A DNA stretch of 64,000 bases from Photobacterium lipolyticum. Lineage in GTDB: Bacteria; Pseudomonadota; Gammaproteobacteria; Enterobacterales; Vibrionaceae. The notes beneath the pieces were generated by a model. That model had not been told where the DNA came from, made no database searches, and saw nothing but the letters and a program-made list of their open reading frames with translations. The stretch lies in assembly GCF_003026475.1 (NCBI RefSeq), contig NZ_PYMC01000001.1:496001-560000 (forward strand), read 5' to 3'. This document shows, one piece after another, positions 20,283 through 29,562 of the stretch (the first letter of the stretch is position 1; the number at the start of each line of letters is the position of its first letter). A program made the position numbers and the translations under genes.

Positions 20283-20984
20283 TTAAATGGCGCTTTTGAT
20301 TTTTTTCTTGCCATTTTCAATTGCTTGGTAATAAGATGTCGTCACACTTGGAAAGCTAGTTGGCTCATCCCACTCACCAGATGGCTGAATTATTTCATTG
20401 ATTACCATATATTGAACGTATGCATTGGTGTTTAGGTCAACTGAATACAGTAGTCCAGCGACGTGACCTTGTGGATCTCCATTAGGTATATAATTACTGA
20501 AACTACGATACGCTCCATGACGAGATATCTGTAAAACCACTAATAAATCAATGTCAAAGTTTTCTTTTAATACTCTGAAATCTTTTTTAGCAAAACCCAG
20601 TTCTCCATTAAAGTCATTTAACTCGTTTATCGAAGTTGGTAACTCTATCAACTCTACATTTTTTGAACGCTCAGAGTATTCGGATAGCACCAAGTCTCTC
20701 ATCTTAGTTAGTTCATCAGTTGTAATCGTAGTTTCTAGATGAGTATCCAGTTCACTTGTTAATGCAGATGCTACACCATAGCAAAGCAAACAATCTGCTC
20801 CAAATATATGGGTCGTTGCTTTTTCCTCAGGAGAAGTATAAACAACACCAATTTTCAAATCATCCTTGGAAAACAAGTTAGTGTTTAATGTAACGGTTGG
20901 TTGAGGTGTGCTACTACATGCTGTCAATAGTAGAGCTAAGCCAGCAATAGCAAGGTGTTTAAATTTATACCCTAAATCTCTCAT
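20283..20984 (-). CDS. Putative lipoprotein of unknown function, first gene of pair
   Basis: 233 residues with a clear lipoprotein signal: hydrophobic 11-20 and lipobox LTAC, then SSTPQP as an outer-membrane-type linker. The body starts with a beta-strand-like segment (DDLKIGVVYTS), has an unusual CLLC pair at about residues 60-63 and a central DIDLLVVLQISRHG strand. This alternating architecture recalls small lipoproteins that assemble surface structures (GNA1162/FlgO-like), but I cannot assign it. First in a two-gene leftward operon in low-GC DNA between an IS66 element and phage-type remnants. Confidence 0.7.
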   Translation of the reverse strand: MRDLGYKFKHLAIAGLALLLTACSSTPQPTVTLNTNLFSKDDLKIGVVYTSPEEKATTHIFGADCLLCYGVASALTSELDTHLETTITTDELTKMRDLVLSEYSERSKNVELIELPTSINELNDFNGELGFAKKDFRVLKENFDIDLLVVLQISRHGAYRSFSNYIPNGDPQGHVAGLLYSVDLNTNAYVQYMVINEIIQPSGEWDEPTSFPSVTTSYYQAIENGKKKIKSAI

Positions 20985-21478
20985 TTTATCTCCTAATGTA
21001 TTGTTTTTTAAGCGCGATTAGCCTTATATAATGCACATGAGCGCTTATTACTTCAAACCAGTGAAAAACCAGCGCTAATTTTCAATTTTTTCAGAGAGAT
21101 AACCATTTCGCACAGATAATATCATGAGCAAAGTGAGCTTTTTTGTTATCTTTCCGAAATTAGCCTGTTATTCATGCAAATTTTTGGCGCAAGTTACTGT
21201 ATACCCTGCAAATATGCAACAACAATGATAAGGAAAACCCATAGAACTCACATATCGTGCATAAATTCTCAGTATTTAGATAATGCTATATGCACACTCG
21301 GCAAAGATGTAAGACAACAAATGACTAACAGCCCTTTTCTTGAACCTATCCATAGCAGTTTGTATTTTGGTTGCATGAGAAAAAATAAGGTATTTTGTCA
21401 TTGATAAAGTATGAATGAGTTCTAGCTCTAGCAGAACGCACTCAGGGTTTTTCTTGAAATTGTGGGTGATGTACGAAC
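20985..21478. other. AT-rich intergenic region, no supported gene
   Basis: About 490 bases between the lipoprotein operon and the integrase remnant. A 76-codon open frame on the plus strand (21174-21404) has no family resemblance or ribosome site, so I do not call it. Nothing else is recognisable. Confidence 0.4.
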
Positions 21479-21928
21479 GATAAGTTCGACTTAAACCAGT
21501 CGCTGTATTACAGGGACGGCCTCATTAAAAACCCCTACAAAAAGCACGATACTAAACGATTTCAAGGTAAGACCTTATCCCAAATTGCCAAGATGGAATA
21601 TCGAACTATTAGCCTGACAACAGTCACTAACCATATCAGAAAGTTAAATACATTCAGCAATTGGCTGGTTGAAAATGGTTACTTGCAGAAAAACCCACTC
21701 GCAAAAGTTAAGGTGAAGAAGGATCGCTCTGACAAAGAAGCCGTCCGGCCATTCACCCAAGAAGAACTTTCGATATTGTTTCAGACCGATATCTATACCA
21801 AAAAGAAATACTATCGAGCCTATCACTATTGGCTGCCATTGCTCGGCTACTATACAGGAGCCAGGAACGAAGAGTTATGCCAATTGTATACTGATGATCT
21901 TGTCCTAGCCGAGGGGAGCTCTACATGA
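21479..21928 (+). pseudogene. Tyrosine integrase fragment
   Basis: An open frame from about 21470 encodes KFDLNQSLYYRDGLIKNPYK, then VTNHIRKLNTFSNWLVENGY with NPLAKVKV. These are the core-binding (SAM-like) domain and the start of the catalytic domain: VRPFTQEELSILF, then LPLLGYYTGARNEELCQLYTDD, with the first catalytic arginine in GARNEELCQL. The frame then runs into EGSST and stops. The N-terminal arm-binding part and the rest of the catalytic domain (HxxR, tyrosine) are missing. This is a scar of an integrated element. An ATG at 21593 is internal, not a real start. Confidence 0.8.
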
Positions 21929-21960
21929 GATTATGAAGCTCTAGCAAGAGAGAAGACTAT

Positions 21961-21996
<36 letters not shown>

Positions 21997-22098
21997 GATA
22001 GTTTTTGACTTCATAGATCCCCACAAGTTTCTTCTGCAGAGGACACTTGCTTTGCTTCTCTTCACCCACCTCACTCACTAATCATATGAAAGATACAA

Positions 22099-22242
22099 TT
22101 AGCAGCCTTGTTCGCTAGCTTTCAGTATCTTATAAACCTGCTGGCGGCTTATACTATGTTTGTCTACTATCTTGCTCTTTGGCATACCAGAAACAAGATC
22201 GGCTAATACTGCTTCACGGTCAGTAGTTCGCTTGGTGAGCAT
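22099..22242 (-). pseudogene. Helix-turn-helix protein fragment (resolvase-like C-terminus)
   Basis: Read from the ATG at 22242, 47 codons give MLTKRTTDREAVLADLVSG, then MPKSKIVDKHSISRQQVYKI. The second part is a helix-turn-helix like that at the C-terminus of serine resolvases/invertases. The frame is open further upstream (YSAQIGNQFC...) without a start. Too short to be an intact recombinase; more likely the tail of a decayed mobile-element gene. Stop at 22099. Confidence 0.5.
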
Positions 22243-22413
22243 ATCAATGCAAAACTGGTTGCCTATTTGAGCAGAGTATAGGAATTTGAATTACACTTTT
22301 GATTGGAGGTGATAGGTAAAAGTTAGTGTGATCTGTTTTGTGATCTATAATGTGTTACAGGAAAGAGGTTGGACCAGATAGCTTATTGAAAAATAAGTAT
22401 ATTTCAGATGGGT

Positions 22414-22525
22414 GGAAGCCCCCACCAGCCACATCCCGGCACACACGTCACCCGCTGCGGTTGCTCCCTTCCGGGCCTGGCCGAGTTCACAGGTTAGTGT
22501 TGCGGGAGGACCAATGGGGGCCTCC
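22414..22525 (-). ncRNA. ffs: 4.5S RNA (bacterial SRP RNA)
   Basis: On the minus strand the segment starts GGAGGCCCCCA and ends TGGGGGCTTCC, an 11-bp closing stem with one G-U. The middle contains the universal SRP core CAGGCCCGGAAGGGAGCA with the GGAA-type tetraloop, and GCCGGGATGTGGCTGG near the 3' end matches the E. coli 4.5S RNA pattern. At ~112 nt it has the expected size. The RNA pairs with Ffh to target nascent membrane proteins. It marks the left edge of the conserved region; decayed mobile DNA begins ~170 bp beyond its 3' end. Confidence 0.96.
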
Positions 22526-22706
22526 ATAGATTCTTTGTCTCTGTTCGAGAACGGAACAGATTATCCAACAAGGCAGAACACAATGCAAGGTGATAACGCC
22601 CTGAACCATGTCAACTGCTGATTTATTACCCAAACTGGCTGCTAATCTGTTTGATAGGATGTTTCTTAGTAAGATTTAACGCTTTCTGTCGCGGTTCACT
22701 AACGGT

Positions 22707-23441
22707 TTACAGCTCTTCTTCAGGCTCTTCGAGCAGGAACTCTCCAAGCAATGCCGCACCCAAAATCAACAACCAGGCCACTAACACCGGATTCGGGACT
22801 TCAAATTGCGGTGTGACAACTAGCGTTGCAAAACCGACCGCCGGTAAAATCCAGACTAAGCGTGGGATCCAATCACCAAGCTTCACTTTCTTCATACCTT
22901 GCAAGGCTGCTATCAGGCCAGTAATACATAACGCCACCAGCGCGGCATGCTCCATGCCTCCGACCCACAACGGGATCACCAGAAACAATGGCCACCAGGT
23001 ATTACCGTCTACATAACGCCAGTTTCTGGCTGTGTACCAAATCGCGGAAACAGCAACAATCTGAACTACCGTCGCGAACACGCTGCCAGCAAGCTTGCCT
23101 TCGCTCTGAAGTGCCATCAGCCCGACATCCATCGCGAGCACAACCGAGATTAATAGCGCCCCCAGCTGCCAATTGCTTTTGGGCGAGAAAGTTACTGAAA
23201 AAATAGGTAACATCATAAAGATGCTGATGGAAAGCGCGAGTGGTTGTTCAGGCAGTACAATACCAAAAGAAGCAAGTGCTATCAGTAACAGCCAGGCCGC
23301 AACACCACCTTGCGGCAATAACCATAGCGCGGGTATAGCAAGGGCCAGTGCGGGCAGATCTCCCTGGCTATGGCCTAATGCACTAACACCTAGTGCAGTC
23401 AGCGCAATACTGACCAAAACGAGTAACGCGGCATACAACAT
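22707..23441 (-). CDS. Inner-membrane protein of unknown function
   Basis: About 244 residues from the ATG at 23441, which follows AAGGAGGTG; the frame is open to 23498 but without a better start. It has about 8-9 hydrophobic helices with few charges, and a short acidic C-terminal tail (LLEEPEEEL). No transporter or enzyme signature is visible. It lies between ffs and the divergently transcribed alkyltransferase-like gene, an arrangement that looks conserved rather than accessory. Confidence 0.75.
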   Translation of the reverse strand: MLYAALLVLVSIALTALGVSALGHSQGDLPALALAIPALWLLPQGGVAAWLLLIALASFGIVLPEQPLALSISIFMMLPIFSVTFSPKSNWQLGALLISVVLAMDVGLMALQSEGKLAGSVFATVVQIVAVSAIWYTARNWRYVDGNTWWPLFLVIPLWVGGMEHAALVALCITGLIAALQGMKKVKLGDWIPRLVWILPAVGFATLVVTPQFEVPNPVLVAWLLILGAALLGEFLLEEPEEEL

Positions 23442-23536
23442 GGCAGCACCTCCTTGCGTTATCCGATAGTGCGAAGGAGAACGAATAGAAGCCAGCAACT
23501 ATCGGTATATATCTTATTTTTGCTTCAGGTTTAAAT

Positions 23537-23869
23537 ATGGACGACTTTCCAAGTCAAATCTACACCCAAATTCACCAAATTCCTTTCGGCAAAGTCACAA
23601 CTTACGGGGATATTGCTAAATTTTCCGGTTTTCCTGGTTATGCACGTCAGGTCGGGCGCTTAATGGCTAACCTGCCAGAAGGTTCAACTTTACCCTGGCA
23701 TCGCGTGATTAATGCGAAAGGGATGATCTCGATGACAGGCAACGATTTGACCCGTCAGAGAGTGAGACTGTTGGCTGAAGGGGTGGAGGTGTCAGAGACA
23801 GGCAAGATATCACTGCAAAAATACCGCTGGAATGGCGTGCCGGTCTCAAACGAAAGAGTAAAGAACTGA
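23537..23869 (+). CDS. Alkyltransferase-like protein (Atl/YbaZ)
   Basis: 110 residues of the O6-methylguanine methyltransferase DNA-binding fold: IPFGKVTTYGDIAKFSGFPGYARQVGRLM with the helix-turn-helix and arginine finger, then PWHRVINAKG. The reactive cysteine of PCHRV is replaced by tryptophan, which defines the Atl proteins. They bind alkylated guanine without repairing it and hand it to nucleotide excision repair. Single gene, divergent from the membrane protein and convergent with the ybaY gene. Confidence 0.93.
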   Translation: MDDFPSQIYTQIHQIPFGKVTTYGDIAKFSGFPGYARQVGRLMANLPEGSTLPWHRVINAKGMISMTGNDLTRQRVRLLAEGVEVSETGKISLQKYRWNGVPVSNERVKN

Positions 23870-23873
23870 GTGT

Positions 23874-24293
23874 TTACTTTACTTTAACTAAGATTAAATT
23901 TAGCTTGTTTGTTGCTGCGGGATCGGTGATCACATGGTTGGCAGTATCGGTGATAAACATCAGCTTACCATTGACTTCGATACGTGCGCTTACTGCATAG
24001 GTATGATTTTGCTTAACTTCATCCAGCTTATAGTCCAACTGGAAGTAAAAAGGCACTTGTTTACCGTCAGCAATGAATGACTGGCTACTGATCACCTCTG
24101 CAGCTGCGTCCATTTTAGACACATCAGCTAAAGCCACGGTAATGCGTGCATTGTCTGGTAAAGAAATCAGCTCAGCATAGGACAGTGAACCTTCAACATT
24201 GCTCATATCAGTGTCGGTCTGAACCAGGTTAGTACAAGCCGTAATAACAAGGGCAAATACTAATGCAAACATTAGCGCAATAATTTGTTTCAT
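23874..24293 (-). CDS. ybaY: YbaY-family lipoprotein
   Basis: 139 residues with a lipoprotein signal peptide (LVITAC lipobox, cysteine about residue 20), followed by a ~110-residue beta-rich domain of the YbaY/YscW kind (SLPDNARITVALADVSKMD...). YbaY is a glycine/lipid-associated outer-membrane lipoprotein in enterobacteria with no firm activity; related folds serve as secretin pilotins. It ends four bases from the stop of the convergent atl gene and is divergent from tesB with a shared 160-bp control region. Confidence 0.85.
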   Translation of the reverse strand: MKQIIALMFALVFALVITACTNLVQTDTDMSNVEGSLSYAELISLPDNARITVALADVSKMDAAAEVISSQSFIADGKQVPFYFQLDYKLDEVKQNHTYAVSARIEVNGKLMFITDTANHVITDPAATNKLNLILVKVK

Positions 24294-24403
24294 GATGATC
24301 CCTGATTAAAACCAAAACACAATTTAATAAAAGTATGATTACTATTAAATAGCACTTGATTTTGTGCTGTAGTTTCGTAATAACACTATCCCGACCGAGT
24401 AAT

Positions 24404-24417
24404 TGAGTGATCACTCA
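24404..24417. promoter_or_regulatory. Perfect palindrome upstream of tesB
   Basis: TGAGTGATCACTCA, a 14-bp perfect palindrome 36 bp upstream of the tesB ATG and 110 bp upstream of the divergent ybaY start. Position and symmetry fit a repressor operator; the protein is unknown. It does not match the FadR sequence seen elsewhere in the window. Confidence 0.4.
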
Positions 24418-24453
24418 GAAGGGGTCAATAATAGCATGGTAATTGGAGCCACA

Positions 24454-25317
24454 ATGAGCAAAGAACTGAATGAACTTCTCAATCTGTTACATTTAGAGCC
24501 TCTGGAGCAAGGGTTGTTCCGGGGCCAGAGTGAACATTTAGGCTTACCTCAGGTGTATGGTGGTCAGGTTATCGGTCAATCACTATCTGCCGCAAAAGAA
24601 ACGGTCGACAGTCAACGCCATGTTCACTCTTTCCATAGCTATTTCTTATTACCCGGCGATCCTGAAAAGCCAATCATCTATGATGTCGAAAAACTGCGTG
24701 ACGGCAGAAGCTTCAGTACCCGCCGTGTGAAAGCAATTCAGAACGGACGTCCCATTTTTTATCTCACCGCATCTTATCAGGCAGTAGAAGAAGGATTTAA
24801 TCACCAATCAACCATGCCAGATGTCGCCGGACCTGACGGGCTCGCTTCTGAAAAAGAGCTGGTTCAGTCAATCGCGCACCACCTGCCCCAACAAGCCGTA
24901 GATACGTTCGGCCGCGATCGCCCGATTGAAGTTCGTCCTGTCACGGTCATTAATCCGCTGAAACCACAAGCCGCAGAGCCAAAGCAGTATCTCTGGATCA
25001 AAGCCAACGGCGAAATGCCAGATGATCCGCGGATCCACCAATATCTGTTAGCCTATGCATCTGATTGGGGGTTTCTGGTAACAGCACTACAACCACACGG
25101 CGTCACCTTGCTGACGCCTAAGATGCAAGTTGCCACGATCGACCATTCAATGTGGTTCCACCGCCCGTTCCGCCTCGATGAATGGCTGCTGTATGCCATC
25201 GACAGCCCGTCAGCCAGTGGTGCCCGTGGCTTAGTGCGTGGCGAGATATATAACCAGAAAGGCGAACTGGTCGCTTCCGCTATTCAGGAAGGCCTAATGC
25301 GCCAGCGCCAACCATAA
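24454..25317 (+). CDS. tesB: Acyl-CoA thioesterase II
   Basis: 287 residues with two hot-dog folds in tandem. N-terminal half: [25 protein letters not shown] and [24 protein letters not shown]-terminal half: [16 protein letters not shown] (catalytic Asp) and [18 protein letters not shown] with a C-terminal [10 protein letters not shown]. It hydrolyses medium and long acyl-CoAs to free fatty acid and CoA in the cytoplasm. The ATG at 24454 follows TGGAG. A TTG 51 bp upstream in frame would start inside the palindrome, so I reject it. Single gene. Confidence 0.95.
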   Translation: MSKELNELLNLLHLEPLEQGLFRGQSEHLGLPQVYGGQVIGQSLSAAKETVDSQRHVHSFHSYFLLPGDPEKPIIYDVEKLRDGRSFSTRRVKAIQNGRPIFYLTASYQAVEEGFNHQSTMPDVAGPDGLASEKELVQSIAHHLPQQAVDTFGRDRPIEVRPVTVINPLKPQAAEPKQYLWIKANGEMPDDPRIHQYLLAYASDWGFLVTALQPHGVTLLTPKMQVATIDHSMWFHRPFRLDEWLLYAIDSPSASGARGLVRGEIYNQKGELVASAIQEGLMRQRQP

Positions 25318-25453
25318 CGGTGGCAGCCGCAGGGGCTGTTTAACCCGGCCCCTGTCGCACCCATGGTACGGAAAAATAGCAGAATATTAAAAAAAATTAT
25401 TAATCATTAGCTTGCCGATAGTTGGTTTTATAAATACCACTTTATACCGTGAA

Positions 25454-25915
25454 TTAAACCGGTAGCGCAGTGGTATATTTTAGCGGTTCCATGGCAAAGG
25501 TAGAGGTCACATTGGTCAGGCCTTCTACACTGTTAACCAGCTTCTTATAGAACAGATCAAACGCCGCCATATCGGCTACCTGTACTTTCATCATGTAATC
25601 GTATTCCCCTGCCATGCGATAGAATTCCATCACTTCCGGAAACTCCGACACCGTTTCGACAAAGCAGTGGTACCACTCTTTTGAGTGATTACTGGTTTTT
25701 ACCTGGACAAATGCTGTAAAAGATAATCCCAGCTTAACCGGATCAAGCAGCGCAACTCGCTGACGTAATACCCCGTTTTCTTCTAACCGCTTCAAGCGCT
25801 TCCAGCACGGCGTGGTGGTCAGGTTAACGGCATCGGCCAGCTCCGCTAAAGCCGTGGTGCCATCTTGCTGTAATAATCGAAGTAACGTTCTGTCTATGTT
25901 ATCCAAGCCACTCAT
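25454..25915 (-). CDS. Lrp/AsnC-family transcriptional regulator
   Basis: 153 residues. N-terminal winged HTH ([46 protein letters not shown]) and C-terminal RAM domain ([33 protein letters not shown]) that binds amino-acid effectors and drives oligomerisation. The size is typical of local AsnC-type regulators rather than global Lrp. No transporter or amino-acid enzyme is next to it, so the target is unknown. Confidence 0.92.
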   Translation of the reverse strand: MSGLDNIDRTLLRLLQQDGTTALAELADAVNLTTTPCWKRLKRLEENGVLRQRVALLDPVKLGLSFTAFVQVKTSNHSKEWYHCFVETVSEFPEVMEFYRMAGEYDYMMKVQVADMAAFDLFYKKLVNSVEGLTNVTSTFAMEPLKYTTALPV

Positions 25916-26232
25916 TCGATTTCCTTAAATCAAAATTATGGAGAAAAATATTCCCCATACTAAGCTCGTAACAGTAAATAAAGCAACGTTTTTTCCTTTA
26001 GTTGCAGTGACCATACTGACAATATGATCGTTTATGGGGTAGACCTTCATTCATGATCTGATTGACAAAATCCTCCTCATCCGGCACTGAGTCTTTTCTC
26101 TTATGTCGCTCTGCGGTAGCATTGCAACTGCCAGCAGATCACGCTCTGGTTGGTATTATCTTATTTATATAAATCAGATAGTCGGTACCGACTGTTTTTC
26201 GGTAAGGCTACATAACACAGGACACATCTCCC
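25916..26232. other. Intergenic between lrp-type gene and queC
   Basis: About 315 bp holding the divergent promoters. Notable is AGTCGGTACCGACT (26180-26193), a perfect 14-bp palindrome followed by GTTTTT, about 40 bp upstream of queC. I see no standard preQ1 riboswitch pattern, though a variant cannot be excluded by eye. Confidence 0.4.
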
Positions 26233-26931
26233 ATGCGTAAAGCCGTAGTAGTATTCAGTGGCGGTCAGGATTCCACTACCTGCCTTATTCAAGCAATCGC
26301 CAACTACGATGAAGTACACTGCATTACTTTTGACTATGGTCAGCGCCATAAGCTGGAAATTGAAGTTGCGCAGTCAATCACCAAAGAACTCGGTATTACC
26401 GCCCATAAAGTGATGGATGTCGGCCTGCTAAATGAGCTGGCAATCAGTTCGCTGACTCGCGACAACATTGAGGTATCACACGAACTGCAAGCCAATGGCT
26501 TGCCAAATTCGTTTGTTCCTGGCCGAAATATCCTCTTTCTCACCCTAGCTGGGATCTATGCATACCAGATCGGCGCTGAAGCGGTGATCACCGGTGTCTG
26601 TGAAACTGATTTTTCCGGTTATCCGGATTGCCGTGACGAGTTTGTAAAATCATTGAACCAGTCGCTGGTATTGGGGATGGATCGTCAATTAAATATCGAC
26701 ACCCCTCTGATGTGGCTTAATAAAGCAGAAACCTGGGCGCTGGCGGATCAGTACGGTAAGCTCGACTTTGTACGAGAGAAAACCCTGACCTGCTACAACG
26801 GTGTGATTGGTGATGGTTGCGGTGACTGTCCTTCTTGCGATCTGCGCCGTGCTGGCCTGGAAGATTACCTTAACCATAAAGAAACGGTCATGGCCGAGCT
26901 CAAAGCCAAGCAGGAAAAAGGCGACGCCTGA
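26233..26931 (+). CDS. queC: 7-cyano-7-deazaguanine synthase
   Basis: 232 residues. P-loop-like [17 protein letters not shown] (ATP pyrophosphatase) at the N-terminus, [15 protein letters not shown]-type second block, [28 protein letters not shown], and the zinc-binding cysteines [17 protein letters not shown] near the C-terminus. It converts 7-carboxy-7-deazaguanine to preQ0 with ATP and ammonia in queuosine biosynthesis. The ATG follows AGGACA. Single gene ended by a strong terminator. Confidence 0.97.
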   Translation: MRKAVVVFSGGQDSTTCLIQAIANYDEVHCITFDYGQRHKLEIEVAQSITKELGITAHKVMDVGLLNELAISSLTRDNIEVSHELQANGLPNSFVPGRNILFLTLAGIYAYQIGAEAVITGVCETDFSGYPDCRDEFVKSLNQSLVLGMDRQLNIDTPLMWLNKAETWALADQYGKLDFVREKTLTCYNGVIGDGCGDCPSCDLRRAGLEDYLNHKETVMAELKAKQEKGDA

Positions 26932-26956
26932 TATAAATGCCCTAATTTAAAAGATA

Positions 26957-26987
26957 AAAAAACCGGAGTGATTACTCCGGTTTTTTA
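26957..26987. terminator. Bidirectional terminator between queC and prmB
   Basis: AACCGGAGT (26961-26969) pairs with ACTCCGGTT (26974-26982) around a GATT loop, with an A run before and a T run after. It should end both the rightward queC and the leftward prmB transcripts. Confidence 0.9.
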
Positions 26988-27005
26988 TTGTCCGTCATTC
27001 TTCGA

Positions 27006-27938
27006 TTAATCGCGGTAGAGCGAAAACTCGTCCTGACATTCAAGCAGTTGTTCACGGGTCATCATAAATACCCCGTGGCCGCCATTTTCAAATTCAATCC
27101 AGGTAAGCGGAAGATGCGGATATTGCTCTTCCATGTGGACCATGGAATTACCCACTTCACAGATAAGCACACCATCATCTTTCAGATAATCGGGAGCGTT
27201 AGCAACAATACGACGCATCAGTTTCAGGCCATCAGTACCCGCTGCCAGGCCCAGTTCAGGCTCGTGGCGGAACTCTTCAGGCAAGCTTTCCATATCTTCC
27301 TGATCTACGTACGGCGGATTCGTCACGATCAGATCGTATTTATCTTTTGGTACATCACGTAACAAATCCGATCGCAGCGGGGTTACCTGCTGCTCTAGAC
27401 CGTGGTCTTGAATGTTCTGCTCAGCAACATCAAGTGCATCCGTCGAAATATCAACCAGATCCACTTCCGCATCAGGAAATTCATACGCACAGGCAATGCC
27501 GATACAACCACTGCCGGTACACAAGTCCATAATACGCGTTGGTTCTTGCTTCAGGAATGGTTCAAAGTGATTTTCAATCAGTTCGCCAATCGGTGAACGA
27601 GGCACCAAAACACGCTCGTCGACGAAAAATTCCAGGCCACAGAACCAAGCTTTATTGGTCATATAGGCAACAGGTGTATGATCGTTAATGCGCCGGATTA
27701 CACGCTCCACCACACGCAAGCGTTCGCTGCCTGTGAGACGCGAGAAACGTACTTCCGATGGAATATCTATCGGTAAATACAAGGTTGGCAACACCAGTTG
27801 TACTGCCTCGTCCCACGCATTATCAGTGCCATGACCATAAAAAAGACCTGCAGCATTGAAACGGCTGACCGTCCAACGTAGCATGTCCTGCAAAGTATGA
27901 AGTTCGTTGACGGCCTCGTCGACAAAAATCTTATCCAA
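27006..27938 (-). CDS. prmB: Ribosomal protein L3 glutamine methyltransferase
   Basis: 310 residues. An N-terminal helical domain, then the SAM-binding [28 protein letters not shown] segment and the catalytic [10 protein letters not shown] motif of glutamine N5-methyltransferases. The [20 protein letters not shown] stretch and the E. coli-like length favour PrmB over PrmC. It methylates the glutamine of L3 during 50S assembly. Divergent from smrB with only 53 bp between starts, a pairing common in related bacteria. Confidence 0.95.
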   Translation of the reverse strand: MDKIFVDEAVNELHTLQDMLRWTVSRFNAAGLFYGHGTDNAWDEAVQLVLPTLYLPIDIPSEVRFSRLTGSERLRVVERVIRRINDHTPVAYMTNKAWFCGLEFFVDERVLVPRSPIGELIENHFEPFLKQEPTRIMDLCTGSGCIGIACAYEFPDAEVDLVDISTDALDVAEQNIQDHGLEQQVTPLRSDLLRDVPKDKYDLIVTNPPYVDQEDMESLPEEFRHEPELGLAAGTDGLKLMRRIVANAPDYLKDDGVLICEVGNSMVHMEEQYPHLPLTWIEFENGGHGVFMMTREQLLECQDEFSLYRD

Positions 27939-27991
27939 AATAGCCTCCGAATAACGCTACAATACCGCTATATAGTTGTTGGAATTTCATT

Positions 27992-28522
27992 ATGAGTAAA
28001 AAAAAACCAGACTTAGAAGATGATTTTGAACTCTTCCAAGATGCGGTAAAAGGCGTAAAAAAGTTCACGCATGATACCATAATCACACCACGTCGACAGG
28101 GAACAAAAGTTGATAAGGCGCAAGTCTTGGCCAAAGAGACGCAAAACCATGAGTTTTATTTTTCTGATGAGTTTGAACCGCACCTTAATGAGCACGGGCC
28201 GACCCAGTATGCCCGTACCGGAGTCTCTAAGTACGAAGTGAAAAACCTGCGTCGGGGGGTGTATGTTCCAGATATGTTCCTGGATATGCACGGAATGACT
28301 CAGCAAGAAGCCAAGCGCGAACTTGCGGCTTTAATTGCAGCCTGTATTAAGGAAAACATTTCTTGTGCCTGCGTCATGCATGGCATTGGCAAGCACATTC
28401 TGAAACAGAAAGCGCCCCTGTGGCTGGCACAGCACCCTGACGTAATGGCCTTTCACCAGGCACCACTAGAATTTGGTGGTAACGGTGCCCTGCTGGTATT
28501 GATTGAAATTCCGGAGAGATAG
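27992..28522 (+). CDS. smrB: Smr-domain endonuclease SmrB
   Basis: 176 residues. A charged, flexible N-terminal part (about 1-90) and a C-terminal Smr domain with LDMHGMTQQEAKRELAALI and VMHGIGKHILKQKAPLWLAQHP, ending in GGNGALLVLIE. In E. coli SmrB cleaves mRNA between collided ribosomes and starts rescue. The N-terminal helix needed for ribosome contact appears present. It shares a short divergent promoter region with prmB, another ribosome-linked gene. Confidence 0.95.
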   Translation: MSKKKPDLEDDFELFQDAVKGVKKFTHDTIITPRRQGTKVDKAQVLAKETQNHEFYFSDEFEPHLNEHGPTQYARTGVSKYEVKNLRRGVYVPDMFLDMHGMTQQEAKRELAALIAACIKENISCACVMHGIGKHILKQKAPLWLAQHPDVMAFHQAPLEFGGNGALLVLIEIPER

Positions 28523-28596
28523 ACGTTGAGATGCGAGAAGCGAGTCGCTAGAACCGAGGATAAATGCTCTCGGAACTCGTCTCTCGCTTCCCGTCA

Positions 28597-28956
28597 CTAA
28601 TAAACATATTTAGCAAGCGCGCCAACATTAAGCACCCGACCATCCTGAATCAGGGTAACTTCACCGCTGTCACAAATCTGCATCCGGGTCTTCAACGCAC
28701 CCTCGCTGTAATAATGCTCACAAGAGCCATTACGGGCACTGTCGATACGCGAGAAAATAGTGATCCCGCCTGGGCTTAAGATATTGGAAGGCGCGGAAAA
28801 TGTTAATGTACTGCCCGATGTCGAAATATGCATTTCTTCACTGACACCATTTGCCCATTTAATAGCACCATTAGCATTGATACTGACTGTTTTTGGTCCT
28901 ATCACACAACCTGCTAATAAGGCTGAGCAGATAATAACGAATAATTTACCTTTCAT
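28597..28956 (-). CDS. Small lipoprotein of unknown function
   Basis: 119 residues from the ATG at 28956. I chose this start because MKGKLFVIICSALLAGC is a textbook lipoprotein signal; the longer open frame to 29052 puts 32 extra residues in front of it. The mature ~103 residues contain two cysteines (SCEHYY and QICDSG) that could form a disulfide, and beta-strand-like alternation. No family recognised. It lies between smrB and sixA, read leftward. Confidence 0.7.
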   Translation of the reverse strand: MKGKLFVIICSALLAGCVIGPKTVSINANGAIKWANGVSEEMHISTSGSTLTFSAPSNILSPGGITIFSRIDSARNGSCEHYYSEGALKTRMQICDSGEVTLIQDGRVLNVGALAKYVY

Positions 28957-29088
28957 TGCAACGCTTTCTTCTGTCTTTGATGCGTGAATCATAACAAACT
29001 CGACAAGTGAATAAACCGTGTCAGGTTGGATAATCCGCATAAGAATACCCATTAATGGAATGAATAGCTGAATTTGCTCAATAGCCCG

Positions 29089-29562
29089 TTATCCCGCAGG
29101 GATGTCTTGCCATAAAAATTCTGAGGTCTCTGTATCGGGATTATATTCAATTGCTGCCATAGCCGATGTCTGGAACATTGGCGGTGACATGCCAGACACC
29201 ACTTCTGCCGTCAGGTAACCAACCAGAGGTAAATGTGAAACCAACAATAAGGTTTCTGGCCGTTCAACAGCAATAGTCGCTTTAAGGTAGGCGGCGACTT
29301 CTTGCGCTTCGCCATATGGCGTGATTTCATCAATGTTCACTACCGCCTTGGCCGCGGGTAAAAGATCGGCCATTGCTTGCCAGGTTTGCTGAGCACGTAA
29401 ATACGGGCTGACCCATACGATATCCAGCCTCTCTCCCAGATGAGACGCCAGCTGGTTCGCCATCTGCTTCGATTCCAGTTCGCCACGCATCGTTAACGGA
29501 CGTTCAGCATCGCTAGGAGCAAAATTCTGTGCTTCACCATGACGCATGATAAAAATTCGCAT
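29089..29562 (-). CDS. sixA: Phosphohistidine phosphatase SixA
   Basis: 157 residues of the histidine-phosphatase (phosphoglycerate mutase-like) fold: catalytic RHGEA at residues 8-12, ERPLTMRGELESKQMA, SPYLRAQQT and the second histidine in LVSHLPLVGYL. SixA removes phosphate from Hpt domains or from the NPr protein of the nitrogen-related phosphotransferase system. The window also encodes a tripartite kinase with an Hpt domain, but no direct link is shown. Followed at 33 bp by the small lipoprotein gene on the same strand. Confidence 0.93.
   Translation of the reverse strand: MRIFIMRHGEAQNFAPSDAERPLTMRGELESKQMANQLASHLGERLDIVWVSPYLRAQQTWQAMADLLPAAKAVVNIDEITPYGEAQEVAAYLKATIAVERPETLLLVSHLPLVGYLTAEVVSGMSPPMFQTSAMAAIEYNPDTETSEFLWQDIPAG

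Noticed and set aside
21174-21404. 76-codon open frame on the plus strand
   Set aside because: No ribosome site, no family resemblance, cysteine/histidine content without pattern, in AT-rich intergenic DNA.
22345-22621. Open frames on both strands across ffs
   Set aside because: They overlap the 4.5S RNA, whose stem and core explain the sequence.
24403-24453. Longer tesB start at TTG 24403
   Set aside because: It would begin inside a perfect palindrome, and the added 17 residues do not belong to the thioesterase fold; ATG 24454 has a ribosome site.
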